In this document: positions 16,211-24,847 of the stretch, piece by piece
Layout of the letters: the number at the start of each line of letters is the position of its first letter
Numbering within the stretch: the first letter of the stretch is position 1
Assembly: GCA_045544455.1 (NCBI GenBank)
Contig: JAZPYZ010000009.1
Span: 1-64,000, forward strand
Direction: 5' to 3'
From: JAZPYZ01 sp045544455
GTDB taxonomy: Bacteria; Bacillota; Clostridia; Oscillospirales; Acutalibacteraceae
Length of the DNA: 64,000 nt
Program-made: the position numbers and the translations under genes
Notes under the pieces: generated by a model
What the model saw: the letters and a program-made list of their open reading frames with translations, nothing else
What the model was told of the DNA's origin: nothing
Database searches by the model: none

Positions 16211-17107
16211 TTATATCGCTGTTTCGAACAGTTTGATAATAACCAGTGCGGTGATCCCCAAAGCAATGCCAATGGCCGTCTTGCGATCGATGGGTTCTTT
16301 GTAAACGATTGCGGCCACTACCGCCGAGATGATGGTACCACCACCGTTGATGACCGTGAATAATACCACCGGGGATACCAAAGCAGTGCAGATGGTGGCC
16401 AATTGGTTGATGATAAACACCGCCACCGCCAGCGCTACTCCGCAAACAAGCAGATTTTTTGAAAAGGTCGGTTTCCCGTCATGAGGCTGATGACGGATCT
16501 GTATAGCCAACATCGCACCGGATAAGATGGCGATAATCGCGAAAGACAAAAACGAAAACATGCTCACGTTGCCATTCGGCACGTAGGCGGTAAACAGTTG
16601 TTGTGCGAACATGGTGCATCCGTTAGCAACCAACGAACCTACCAACAGCCACATCGTTTTGGCGTTAAAATTGGTATACGTCGTTTTAGATGTTCGAATC
16701 AATAAATAGGCCGAAACGAAAAACAATCCGACGCCGACCAACTGCATCATGGCGATGGGTTTTCCAAACAAACACACGCCGGCCGCCATCGGCAAGATCA
16801 TTCCTGCCGTACCAAACATCGATACCAAACTCACCGTGCCGCATTTCATCGCATAGATATTACAGGTCACAGCAAAAAACAGCGAAATACCGGAAAACGC
16901 CGCAAGCAATAGCGTGATGAGATCCGCGCGAACCGTCACGCCGCTACCGATCAGCAGCCCGAAACCCAGCACGGCCGCAACTACGTTTTGAAAGACGGTG
17001 AACATCAGTAATCCGGTAGTATTGGCAATAGCGTTGCTGGACCGTTTACTAAAAAACGCTTGTATCACCCGACATATTAAGATGACGACAATATATAGTT
17101 GCGCCAT
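16211..17107 (-). CDS. EamA/DMT-superfamily transporter
   Basis: This 298-residue protein has about ten hydrophobic segments in two repeated halves; the C-terminal half ends in the typical GGGTIISAVVAAIVYKEPID pattern of EamA proteins. Such proteins move small metabolites or drugs across the membrane; the substrate cannot be read from the sequence. ATG 17107 has AGAGGA ahead of it. It is divergent from a LacI regulator and a beta-helix protein, which suggests a sugar-related substrate and shared control (inference). Confidence 0.85.
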   Translation of the reverse strand: MAQLYIVVILICRVIQAFFSKRSSNAIANTTGLLMFTVFQNVVAAVLGFGLLIGSGVTVRADLITLLLAAFSGISLFFAVTCNIYAMKCGTVSLVSMFGTAGMILPMAAGVCLFGKPIAMMQLVGVGLFFVSAYLLIRTSKTTYTNFNAKTMWLLVGSLVANGCTMFAQQLFTAYVPNGNVSMFSFLSFAIIAILSGAMLAIQIRHQPHDGKPTFSKNLLVCGVALAVAVFIINQLATICTALVSPVVLFTVINGGGTIISAVVAAIVYKEPIDRKTAIGIALGITALVIIKLFETAI

Positions 17108-17131
17108 AGAGATTCCTCTTTTCGAATGCAC

Positions 17132-17154
17132 TTTGCTTTATTGTAAAAAGCAAA
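17132..17154. promoter_or_regulatory. Inverted repeat overlapping the transporter -10 box
   Basis: TTTGCTTT and AAAGCAAA (8-bp perfect arms, 7-base spacer) enclose the -10 box of the minus-strand promoter. An operator here would block the transporter gene directly. Which protein binds it is unknown; the neighbouring LacI-type regulator is the obvious candidate. Confidence 0.55.
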
Positions 17155-17168
17155 ATCGCGCGCGTCAA
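17140..17168 (-). promoter_or_regulatory. Promoter of the DMT transporter gene
   Basis: Read on the minus strand, TTGACG (17168-17163) and TACAAT (17145-17140) are separated by 17 bases. It is 33 bases upstream of the ATG and its -10 box lies inside an inverted repeat. Confidence 0.75.
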
Positions 17169-17179
17169 GGAAAAACAAA

Positions 17180-17194
17180 TCGAAAAATTTTCGA
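17180..17194. promoter_or_regulatory. 15-bp palindrome between divergent promoters, candidate operator
   Basis: TCGAAAA, a central A, and TTTTCGA form a symmetric 15-bp site between the two -35 boxes. It resembles the AT-rich dyads used by LacI-family proteins, but lacks the central CG pair typical for many of them. Confidence 0.45.
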
Positions 17195-17205
17195 ATTATT
17201 TTTTC

Positions 17206-17234
17206 TTGAATGTTGCCGTGATGCCGCGTATAAT
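17206..17234 (+). promoter_or_regulatory. Promoter of the LacI-type regulator and beta-helix genes
   Basis: TTGAAT (17206-17211) and a perfect TATAAT (17229-17234) are separated by 17 bases, 21 bases before the regulator's start codon. Confidence 0.8.
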
Positions 17235-17255
17235 CAAAGCAAGGAGGGGAAGGCG

Positions 17256-18227
17256 ATGACACTTTCAAAATTGGCAAAGCTTGCGAACGTATCGGTATCC
17301 ACAGCGTCCAAAGCGTTTGCAGGTAGTCGCGAAGTGAATGAAGATACGCGCGATATGATTTTTGCCGTTGCCAAACAACACGGTTGTTTCAAAAAATTTT
17401 ACAACGCAAAATATCCGAAATTGGTCATCGCTATCATTGCGCCCGAATTTACCAGCACCTATTACGCGCAGTTTTTATCCTTTATGCAGCAATATCTGGA
17501 TCCTCGCTGTGAACTGTGCGTATCGGCAACCGAATTTTCATCCGAACGCGAAGCGGCTTTGATTGAGTATTATACCAAACACTCGAGCACCGACGGGATT
17601 CTGTTGGTTCAGTCGTTGGTGGACGCCCCGGACACGTGCGAAACACCCGTTGTATTTATCAATCCAAAACACGAGCAGCCGCACGGAGCTACGGTGTGGG
17701 GGACGATTAAACCCGCCTTAAATGAAAGTATAGAGTATCTGATCAAACGCGGGGTAACGTCCTGTGGCTTCATCGGCGAACCACTAACCACCTCAAAACA
17801 CGAATGGGTACGGCAAAGTTTAGAAGAGCACGGCTTGACGTTAGACGAATCGTACGTGTCCATTTCATCCGAACGGTTTGAGGAAGGCGGTTATCGCGCG
17901 ATGCAAGCCTTGTTCGATAACGGTCGTGTACCGCGTGCGGTGATTTGCAGTTATGACAATATGGCCATCGGCGCTATACGGTGTATCTGCGATCGTGGAT
18001 TATCGGTACCCGACGACGTGGCGGTGTTGGGAATGGACGATATCCCACAAGCCGCGTATTTAGATCCGCCGCTTGCTTCCATCTCTTCCAATACAGAAGA
18101 GATGTGCCGCTTAGCGTCGCAAGCGATGCTAAGCCAAATATACGGCGAATCGGTATCAACACAGCAAACCGTCACGGCGCAACTGCGGTTGCGCAAATCT
18201 TTTCAGATAGGGGAGAACATCACGTGA
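17256..18227 (+). CDS. LacI/GalR-family transcriptional regulator
   Basis: The 323-residue protein has an N-terminal helix-turn-helix (LSKLAKLANVSVSTASKAF, residues 3-21) and hinge, followed by a periplasmic-binding-protein-like effector domain containing SYDNMAIGAIRCI and VAVLGMDDIPQA, both typical of the family. ATG 17256 has AAGGAGGGG upstream. Its last four bases overlap the start of the beta-helix gene (GTGA), so the two are co-translated. It probably senses a sugar or oligosaccharide and controls this locus. Confidence 0.9.
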   Translation: MTLSKLAKLANVSVSTASKAFAGSREVNEDTRDMIFAVAKQHGCFKKFYNAKYPKLVIAIIAPEFTSTYYAQFLSFMQQYLDPRCELCVSATEFSSEREAALIEYYTKHSSTDGILLVQSLVDAPDTCETPVVFINPKHEQPHGATVWGTIKPALNESIEYLIKRGVTSCGFIGEPLTTSKHEWVRQSLEEHGLTLDESYVSISSERFEEGGYRAMQALFDNGRVPRAVICSYDNMAIGAIRCICDRGLSVPDDVAVLGMDDIPQAAYLDPPLASISSNTEEMCRLASQAMLSQIYGESVSTQQTVTAQLRLRKSFQIGENIT

Positions 18228-19486
18228 TCAATGCCAATGATTTTGATGGCCGTTGTGACAACGAGGTGTTGGAAAACGCCATCGCCGCCAAAGAAACGGA
18301 CGGTATCGTTGTGATCCCACCGCGCAAATCCGATATTGATCCTGATCGGGATTATTGGTTGATCGATCGGGCGATCTTGTTACCCGAAAACACCACCGTC
18401 GTGTTGCAAAACACGACCATTAAACTGTCGGATCGGTGCCGGGACAACTTTTTTCGTACGGCTAACTGCGGAATGGGTATCGAGTTTCCCGAAAGAATCC
18501 GCAACATTCATATTCGTGGAGAAGGCTTGTGTGTGTTGCAAGGCGCCGACCATCCGCGTGCTACCGGAGACTCAACTAAGAGGTTGCATGCGCCGTGCCC
18601 ACACTATAAAGAGGATATCTGCCGTGTGGCTGATTGGGTTCCGCTTGAGCGTCGCAAATCGGGTGATATCGGATTTGGGGACGTTCACGATCATTCTTAT
18701 GGTACCGATGCCGGCAAAGCGGATGAATCGCCCTACGGCGATTGGCGCGGAATCGGTATCTTGTTCGCGAACACGGACCATTTCTCAATCTCCAACCTAA
18801 TCATTCGCGAACCGCACGGCTGGGGCATTTCGCTCGAAGCGTGTTGCTACGGCCGGGTTGAGAAGATCGAATTCGATGCGTGTATGCATAAAGAAATCGA
18901 CGGTATGGTGATGAATATGGAAAACCAAGACGGGGTGGATATTCGAAACGGATGCCACCACATCGTCATCTCGGATATCACGGGATGTACCGGCGACGAC
19001 GTGGTGGCGTTGACCGCTATTGCCTCACCCGACTATCAACCGGGCGGTTCGCTTTGCAGCACCCACGTTATGCACAGCGATTGGAGCACACGAGACAAGG
19101 ATATCCACGACATCGTCATCCGCAACGTCGTGGCACATACTTATTTGTGCCACACCATTCGGTTGCTTCCGGCCATGGCGAATATTTATAACGTGGTTGT
19201 GGACGGTGTTATCGATACGTCTCCACGTTGTGGTGCTACGTCCTCCACGGTTTTGTTGGGAGATCTTGGCACGTATGGAGAAAACTATCCCGACAGTTTG
19301 CGCAACATCACGGTTTCCAACGTGGTTTGTAACAGCAAATATGCGGTTTGTGTTCGCGGCTTTTTGACCGATTCGGTCATCACCAACATCGTCAACCGCA
19401 ACCCGAGTTGTCAAGCGGTAAACGTCGCTCGCGAAAACGGGTTACATAACGTGTCTATCTGTAACGCTGTTACAAAACCATTGTAA
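18224..19486 (+). CDS. GH28-like right-handed beta-helix protein, probably intracellular glycosidase
   Basis: This 420-residue protein contains runs of short strands (HIVISDI, DIVIRNV, NITVSNV) typical of pectate-lyase/polygalacturonase beta-helices. The segment NGCHHIVISDITGCTGDDVVAL aligns by eye with the GH28 region holding the catalytic aspartates. There is no signal peptide, so it should act in the cytoplasm on imported oligosaccharide. The start is GTG 18224 with GGGGAGA ahead, overlapping the regulator stop. The GH28 RIK motif is replaced by IRL, so activity is not certain. Confidence 0.75.
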   Translation: MINANDFDGRCDNEVLENAIAAKETDGIVVIPPRKSDIDPDRDYWLIDRAILLPENTTVVLQNTTIKLSDRCRDNFFRTANCGMGIEFPERIRNIHIRGEGLCVLQGADHPRATGDSTKRLHAPCPHYKEDICRVADWVPLERRKSGDIGFGDVHDHSYGTDAGKADESPYGDWRGIGILFANTDHFSISNLIIREPHGWGISLEACCYGRVEKIEFDACMHKEIDGMVMNMENQDGVDIRNGCHHIVISDITGCTGDDVVALTAIASPDYQPGGSLCSTHVMHSDWSTRDKDIHDIVIRNVVAHTYLCHTIRLLPAMANIYNVVVDGVIDTSPRCGATSSTVLLGDLGTYGENYPDSLRNITVSNVVCNSKYAVCVRGFLTDSVITNIVNRNPSCQAVNVARENGLHNVSICNAVTKPL

Positions 19487-19488
19487 CC

Positions 19489-19521
19489 AAAAGCCATCGG
19501 TTATAAGCCGATGGCTTTTTT
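19489..19521 (+). terminator. Intrinsic terminator after the beta-helix gene
   Basis: AAAAGCCATCGG pairs with CCGATGGCTTTT around a short loop, and the T run reads TTTTTT. It closes the regulator/beta-helix unit. Confidence 0.9.
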
Positions 19522-19620
19522 AGTTGTGTGCCGTGTTCGGTGCGGTGTCATACGTTTACAAGCAAGTAAGGCAGAGGGGGCGCCAGCCCTACAAAACCGC
19601 ACAAATTCCGCTTTGCCATA

Positions 19621-19649
19621 TTGAAAAGACGAACGTCCCGTGGTACAAT
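19621..19649 (+). promoter_or_regulatory. Promoter of the MATE-peptidase operon
   Basis: TTGAAA (19621-19626) and TACAAT (19644-19649) are 17 bases apart, with TGG directly before the -10 box (extended -10). The MATE start codon is 38 bases downstream. Confidence 0.8.
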
Positions 19650-19687
19650 GAAAGATAAGATTTTTGGGAAACATTGAGGAATGGATT

Positions 19688-21073
19688 ATGTTGAAAAAAT
19701 GGTTCGGGGATAAAGCGTTTTATCGCTACGTGCTGTCGCTGGCGATCCCCATTATGGTGCAAAACGGCATCACCAACTTTGTCAATATGCTCGATAACGT
19801 GATGGTCGGTCAGGTGGGCACCGTCGAAATGACCGGTACTGCCGTCGCCAACCAACTCATTTTTGTGTTCAACCTGTGCGTGTTTGGCGCGGTATCGGGT
19901 GCGGGTATTTTCGGCGCTCAGTTTCACGGCAGTAACGACCAAGAAGGCGTGCGCAACACCCTGCGGTTCAAGGTGTTGTTTTGTACCGCACTGACCGTTC
20001 TCGGCATGGTGGTACTTGGCCTGTTTGGCGAACCGCTGATCAACCTATATCTGCAGGGTGAGGGTGCCCTCGAAGATGCCGCGGCATCCCTGTCATTTGC
20101 CAAACAGTATATTGGAATCATGCTAATCGGGCTCATTCCCTATGCGATTACCCAGTGCTATTCCAGTACCCTGCGCGAGACCGGTAAAACCGTTCCGCCC
20201 ATGGTCGCCGGCTTAGTGGCGGTCGGGGTTAACTTGGTTTTAAACTTCATCTTGATCTTCGGCCATTTCGGTTTCCCGAAACTCGGTGTGGCCGGTGCCG
20301 CCATCGCGACGGTCATATCGCGATTTGCGGAACTGGCTATTGTGGTCATTTGGACTCATGCCAACCGCGCCATCAACCCGTTTATAACGGGACTTTATCG
20401 CAGTTTGCGCGTGCCGCGCTCGCTCATCAAACAGATCGCCGTAAAAGGATTTCCGCTGATGGCCAACGAAACCCTGTGGGCGGCCGGTATCGCGATGGTT
20501 AACCAATGTTATTCGGTCCGCGGCCTGGACGTGGTGGCCGCTAACAATATCGCTCAAACCTTTTTCAACGTGTTCGGCACGGCGTTTTTGTCAATGGGTG
20601 CCGCCATCGGCATTATTGTAGGGCAAAAACTCGGCGCCGAAGCGTTTGACGATGCGCGCGACAGTGCCACCAAACTCATTGTGTTTTCGGTATGCATCGG
20701 TATGGTGGTAGGAGCTCTCTACTTTGTGTGTGCGCAGTGGATCCCTCTGTTTTACAACACCACACCGTCCATCCGCGTCATGGGCACGCGTCTTATGCAG
20801 ATCAGTGCCCTGGTAATGCCGCTGGACGCCTTTGTCAACGCGGCCTATTTTACACTACGATCGGGTGGCAAAACGTTCGCTACCTTTTTGTTCGATAGCG
20901 TGTTTGTATGGGTGGTCAACGTGCCGGTCGCCTTTATGCTGGCCCACTTCACCGGTATTTCGATCTTGTTGCTGTATGGGATTGTCCAAGCACTCAACGT
21001 GATCAAATGCCTCATCGGCGGTGTGCTGATAGGTAAAGGCATCTGGCTTCGCAATATCGTGCAAACGCAGTAA
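19688..21073 (+). CDS. MATE-family efflux transporter
   Basis: This 461-residue membrane protein has about twelve hydrophobic segments in two homologous halves, beginning with the MATE pattern (LSLAIPIMVQNGITNFVNMLDNVMVGQVG). Such proteins export cationic drugs or metabolites using Na+ or H+. ATG 19688 has TGAGGA at good spacing; the upstream in-frame ATG at 19664 lacks a ribosome site. It is followed after 12 bases by a peptidase gene, so it may export a product of peptide breakdown (inference). Confidence 0.9.
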   Translation: MLKKWFGDKAFYRYVLSLAIPIMVQNGITNFVNMLDNVMVGQVGTVEMTGTAVANQLIFVFNLCVFGAVSGAGIFGAQFHGSNDQEGVRNTLRFKVLFCTALTVLGMVVLGLFGEPLINLYLQGEGALEDAAASLSFAKQYIGIMLIGLIPYAITQCYSSTLRETGKTVPPMVAGLVAVGVNLVLNFILIFGHFGFPKLGVAGAAIATVISRFAELAIVVIWTHANRAINPFITGLYRSLRVPRSLIKQIAVKGFPLMANETLWAAGIAMVNQCYSVRGLDVVAANNIAQTFFNVFGTAFLSMGAAIGIIVGQKLGAEAFDDARDSATKLIVFSVCIGMVVGALYFVCAQWIPLFYNTTPSIRVMGTRLMQISALVMPLDAFVNAAYFTLRSGGKTFATFLFDSVFVWVVNVPVAFMLAHFTGISILLLYGIVQALNVIKCLIGGVLIGKGIWLRNIVQTQ

Positions 21074-21085
21074 GGAGAATCTGTC

Positions 21086-22498
21086 ATGAAACTTGCACAC
21101 CTCGAACCCAAAGCGGTCTTTACGTATTTTGAAGATATTTGCGCCATTCCGCACGGATCCGGCAACATGGGCCCGATTCGTGATTATTGTGTCGCGTTCG
21201 CTCAATCACACGGGCTGTGGGTATATACCGATAAATGGCATAACGTCATTATCAAAAAACCGGCATTCCCGGGATACGAAACCCATCCGCCGGTCATTTT
21301 GCAAGGGCATCTCGACATGGTATGCGAAAAAACCAACGATAGCCCGATCTGCTTCGAGACCGACGGTTTACAACTCGGCATCGACGGCGATTGGATCTAT
21401 GCAGACGGTACGACACTTGGCGGTGATGACGGTATTGCGGTAGCGATGATCCTTGCGATCCTCGCATCCGATGATCTGCCGCATCCGGCGATCGAAGCGG
21501 TATTCACCACCGACGAAGAAACCGGCATGTACGGCGCCGCTGGTCTGGACACCTCGATTTTAGAGGGCAAACTGCTTATCAACGCCGACTCCGAGGCCGA
21601 AGGAGTTCTCACGGTCGGTTGTGCCGGCGGTGCGCGCGTCGATATCACCCTGCCGGTCACTACCGCGCCGGTTACCGAGCCTTGTTACCGTGTAACGGTC
21701 GACGGCCTTATCGGCGGCCATTCCGGTGTTGAGATCCATACCGGTCGCCAAAATGCGAACGTGATGATGGGTACGTTTTTATCGGCTCTGCCGGCCGATT
21801 TTCAAATCATCGATATCGCCGGCGGTCAAAAAGATAACGCCATTCCGCGCAGCTGTACCTGTACCGTTGCTTCGACGGTCGATCCCGCTACCGTGGTCGA
21901 TTCGTTTATTGCCAACCACCGCATCGCGGCAGATCCCGACCTTACCGTCACCGTCACCGCCGCGCTGGGCGCGGCCACCGCGTACGATGCCGCGTCTTCC
22001 CGTCGCATAGCGCAGTTTCTCGCCACCGTCCCCAACGGGGTACAACGGTATAGCGAACACATTGAAGGATTGGTCGAAACGTCGCTCAACCTCGGCGTGC
22101 TCACCAGTAGTGATACGTCGATATCGGCTACCTTTGCGGTACGCAGCAGCGTCGGCAAACAAAAGCAGATCTTACTGGATCGGATGGCCGAAACGGCCGC
22201 GCAGTTCGATGGTACTTGCGTCGTTCACGGACAGTATCCGGCGTGGGAATATCGCCCCGACTCGCGTTTGCGCGACACGATGGTGCGCGTTTACCGCGAA
22301 CAATACGGAACCGATCCATCGATCGTCACCATCCATGCCGGGTTAGAGTGTGGTTTGTTCGGCGATAAGATTAAAGATCTGGACGCAGTATCCTTTGGCC
22401 CGGATATGCAAGGTATCCACACCACCGAGGAACGGTTATCCATCTCGTCCACCGCGCGCACCTATCGGTATTTGTGCCACGTATTACAAGCGTTATAA
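21086..22498 (+). CDS. pepD: Aminoacyl-histidine dipeptidase (M20C, PepD-like)
   Basis: This 470-residue cytosolic metallopeptidase has the M20 metal sites: GHLDMV, GGDDGIAVA, TDEETGM, and the NADSE segment, with a dimerisation (lid) domain between about 200 and 370. The family hydrolyses dipeptides such as carnosine. AAGGAG precedes the ATG. It is the first of three peptidase genes in a row, separated by 13 and 7 bases. Confidence 0.92.
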   Translation: MKLAHLEPKAVFTYFEDICAIPHGSGNMGPIRDYCVAFAQSHGLWVYTDKWHNVIIKKPAFPGYETHPPVILQGHLDMVCEKTNDSPICFETDGLQLGIDGDWIYADGTTLGGDDGIAVAMILAILASDDLPHPAIEAVFTTDEETGMYGAAGLDTSILEGKLLINADSEAEGVLTVGCAGGARVDITLPVTTAPVTEPCYRVTVDGLIGGHSGVEIHTGRQNANVMMGTFLSALPADFQIIDIAGGQKDNAIPRSCTCTVASTVDPATVVDSFIANHRIAADPDLTVTVTAALGAATAYDAASSRRIAQFLATVPNGVQRYSEHIEGLVETSLNLGVLTSSDTSISATFAVRSSVGKQKQILLDRMAETAAQFDGTCVVHGQYPAWEYRPDSRLRDTMVRVYREQYGTDPSIVTIHAGLECGLFGDKIKDLDAVSFGPDMQGIHTTEERLSISSTARTYRYLCHVLQAL

Positions 22499-22511
22499 AG
22501 GAGAGAGTGTC

Positions 22512-23582
22512 ATGATTAAACAACGTGTTATCCGCTTACAACAAGCTTTGCAAACCGGCGAAGCGTTGCTCATTACCAGCGCCCCTAATCGGTTTTACGT
22601 CACCGGTTTTGAATCGTCTGCCGGCCAGGTGTTCATCACCAACGACACCGCCATCTTTTTAATCGATTTTCGCTATGTCGAAAAAGCCAAGAACACCGTT
22701 GACAGTTGCGAGGTGGTGTTGTCCAACCGCGCCGCCGATGAGATTAAGGAACTTACCGACAAACACGGCATCAAACGGTTGTACGTCGAAACCTATGCGC
22801 TGAGTGTCCACCAGCGCGAAGAATATAGCCGTATCATGCCGGGCGTGGAGATCTCGACCGATGATAAAATGGATCGCTTGATCGAGGAGATGCGCAGCAT
22901 CAAAACCGACGCCGAACTCGAACGTCTTAAACGCGCCCAAGCACTCACCGACGAAACGTTCACGTATATTCTCGACCGCATCGCCGCCGGCCGTACCGAA
23001 CGCGACGTCATGCTCGATATGGAATTCTATATGCGCAAACGCGGCAGCGAAGGGGTATCCTTTGATTTCATCGTGGTATCCGGCAAAAACTCGTCGTTGC
23101 CGCATGGTGTCCCGACCGATAAGGTCATCGAAAAAGGCGATTTCCTCACGATGGATTTCGGCGCACTGGTTGACGGCTACCACGCGGATATGACGCGTAC
23201 GGTGGCGGTTGGCCAGGTATCGGACGAACAACGTCTCGTTTACGATACCGTGCTCAAAGCGCAACTCGCCTCGATCGACTCGATCAAAGCCGGTGTGGTT
23301 TGCCGCGACATCGATAAGGTCGCGCGCGACATCATCTACGGTGCCGGATTTGAAGGTTGTTTCGGTCACGGTCTCGGTCACAGCGTCGGGGTGGAAATTC
23401 ACGAAAATCCGGCCTTTAACACCCGTTGCGAAACGGTGTTGCAGTCCGGCATGGTCATGACGGTTGAACCCGGCATTTACCTGGAAGATAAATTCGGTGT
23501 TCGGATCGAAGATATGGTCGTCGCCACCGATACCGGTTGTATCAACCTCACCGCAAGCGAAAAGAAATTGATTATTCTGTAA
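22512..23582 (+). CDS. Xaa-Pro aminopeptidase/dipeptidase, M24B family
   Basis: This 356-residue enzyme has an N-terminal creatinase-like domain (about 1-125) and a pita-bread catalytic domain with metal ligands visible in MDFGALVDGYHADMTR, GHGLGHSVGVEIHE, TVEPGIY and GVRIEDM. It releases N-terminal residues next to proline. ATG 22512 has AAGGAGAG upstream; the longer frame to 22350 runs into pepD. It is cytosolic and lacks a signal peptide. Confidence 0.92.
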   Translation: MIKQRVIRLQQALQTGEALLITSAPNRFYVTGFESSAGQVFITNDTAIFLIDFRYVEKAKNTVDSCEVVLSNRAADEIKELTDKHGIKRLYVETYALSVHQREEYSRIMPGVEISTDDKMDRLIEEMRSIKTDAELERLKRAQALTDETFTYILDRIAAGRTERDVMLDMEFYMRKRGSEGVSFDFIVVSGKNSSLPHGVPTDKVIEKGDFLTMDFGALVDGYHADMTRTVAVGQVSDEQRLVYDTVLKAQLASIDSIKAGVVCRDIDKVARDIIYGAGFEGCFGHGLGHSVGVEIHENPAFNTRCETVLQSGMVMTVEPGIYLEDKFGVRIEDMVVATDTGCINLTASEKKLIIL

Positions 23583-23589
23583 GGTGACT

Positions 23590-24801
23590 ATGATGGATGT
23601 TATTCAACGTTTTTTACAGTACGTGTCGTTCGATACCGCATCGGACGAACACAGCACCACCGTTCCGTCCACCGCCAAACAACGCCACTTAGGCGAACAA
23701 CTGGTCAAGGATCTGCAAGCGGCCGGTTTGGTGGACGTGGTGCTGGATGAATACGGCTACGTATACGGGTTGTTGTCGGCCACCGATGACCGCGCATCCC
23801 AACCCGCCCTCGGTTTGATCGCGCATATGGATACCTCACCCGATGTGTCGGGTGCCAACGTATGTCCGCAGATCGTAAACTACCAAGGCGGCGATATTCG
23901 TTTAAACGATACCGTTACGATGACGGCACAGGATTTTCCGTTTTTGCAACGGTATATCGGACAAGATCTGATCGTCACCGACGGCACCACCTTGCTCGGT
24001 GCCGACGATAAAGCCGGCGTTGCCGAAATCGTGTCGGCGTGTGCGTATTTGACGGCTCATCCGGAGTTATCCCACCGTGCGCTCGCCGTCTGCTTTACGC
24101 CGGACGAGGAGATCGGTCGCGGCGCGGATCATTTCGACTACGCGCGTTTTGCCGCAAAAGAAGCCTATACCGTGGATGGCGGCGAGGTAGGGGAGATCGA
24201 ATACGAAAACTTTAATGCCGCATCGGCATTGGTTACGATTCACGGGATCAACATTCACCCCGGTTCGGCGAAAAACAAGATGAAAAACGCGGCACTCATC
24301 GCTGCCGAATTCATCGGATTGTTGCCGCCGGCCGAAACGCCGGCCCACACCGAAGGGTACGAAGGCTTTTACCACGTGGCGGATATCGCCGGCAACGAGT
24401 CACAGGCCACCGTCGCACTCATCATTCGTGATCACGACCGCACCAAATTCGAGGCGCGCAAAACGTTTATGCAAACGCTCGTTGCGTATCTCAACACGGT
24501 TTACGGCGACGGTACCGTCTCGCTGGATATGCAGGACAGTTATTATAATATGAAAGAGAAGATCGAACCCGCGATGCATCTGATCGATCGCGCCAAAATG
24601 GCGATGCAGATGGCGGATGTCACGCCGCAGATCGTCGCGATTCGCGGTGGCACCGACGGCGCCCGTCTATCGTATGAGGGTCTGCCGTGTCCCAATCTGT
24701 CCACCGGCGGTTTCAATTTTCATAGCATCCATGAGGGGATTGCTGTCAACGCCTTGCACCAAATGGTTCAAGTCCTCGTCAATCTCGCCACCATGGAATA
24801 A
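23590..24801 (+). CDS. pepT: Tripeptidase, peptidase T (M20B)
   Basis: The 403-residue enzyme has the peptidase T signatures: AHMDTSPDVSG, GADDKAGVAEI, TPDEEIGRG, and C-terminal GGTDGARLSYEGLPCPNLSTGG. It removes the N-terminal residue from tripeptides in the cytosol. The start is ATG 23590, 7 bases after the upstream stop and with only a weak AAGGTG site, so coupled translation is likely. A strong bidirectional terminator follows. Confidence 0.94.
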   Translation: MMDVIQRFLQYVSFDTASDEHSTTVPSTAKQRHLGEQLVKDLQAAGLVDVVLDEYGYVYGLLSATDDRASQPALGLIAHMDTSPDVSGANVCPQIVNYQGGDIRLNDTVTMTAQDFPFLQRYIGQDLIVTDGTTLLGADDKAGVAEIVSACAYLTAHPELSHRALAVCFTPDEEIGRGADHFDYARFAAKEAYTVDGGEVGEIEYENFNAASALVTIHGINIHPGSAKNKMKNAALIAAEFIGLLPPAETPAHTEGYEGFYHVADIAGNESQATVALIIRDHDRTKFEARKTFMQTLVAYLNTVYGDGTVSLDMQDSYYNMKEKIEPAMHLIDRAKMAMQMADVTPQIVAIRGGTDGARLSYEGLPCPNLSTGGFNFHSIHEGIAVNALHQMVQVLVNLATME

Positions 24802-24807
24802 CCGAAC

Positions 24808-24847
24808 AAAAAGAAGACCTTTGCCACATGGCAAAGGTCTTCTTTTT
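24808..24847. terminator. Bidirectional terminator between pepT and the polysaccharide operon
   Basis: An 18-bp perfect stem (24808-24825 with 24830-24847) has a 4-base loop and A5/T5 flanks on both sides. It can end both the peptidase operon on the plus strand and the 12-gene polysaccharide operon on the minus strand; the last bases of the latter gene lie within it. Confidence 0.94.

Noticed and set aside
18572..18788. Small minus-strand frames inside the beta-helix gene
   Set aside because: No ribosome site or family similarity; the plus-strand frame is clearly coding.
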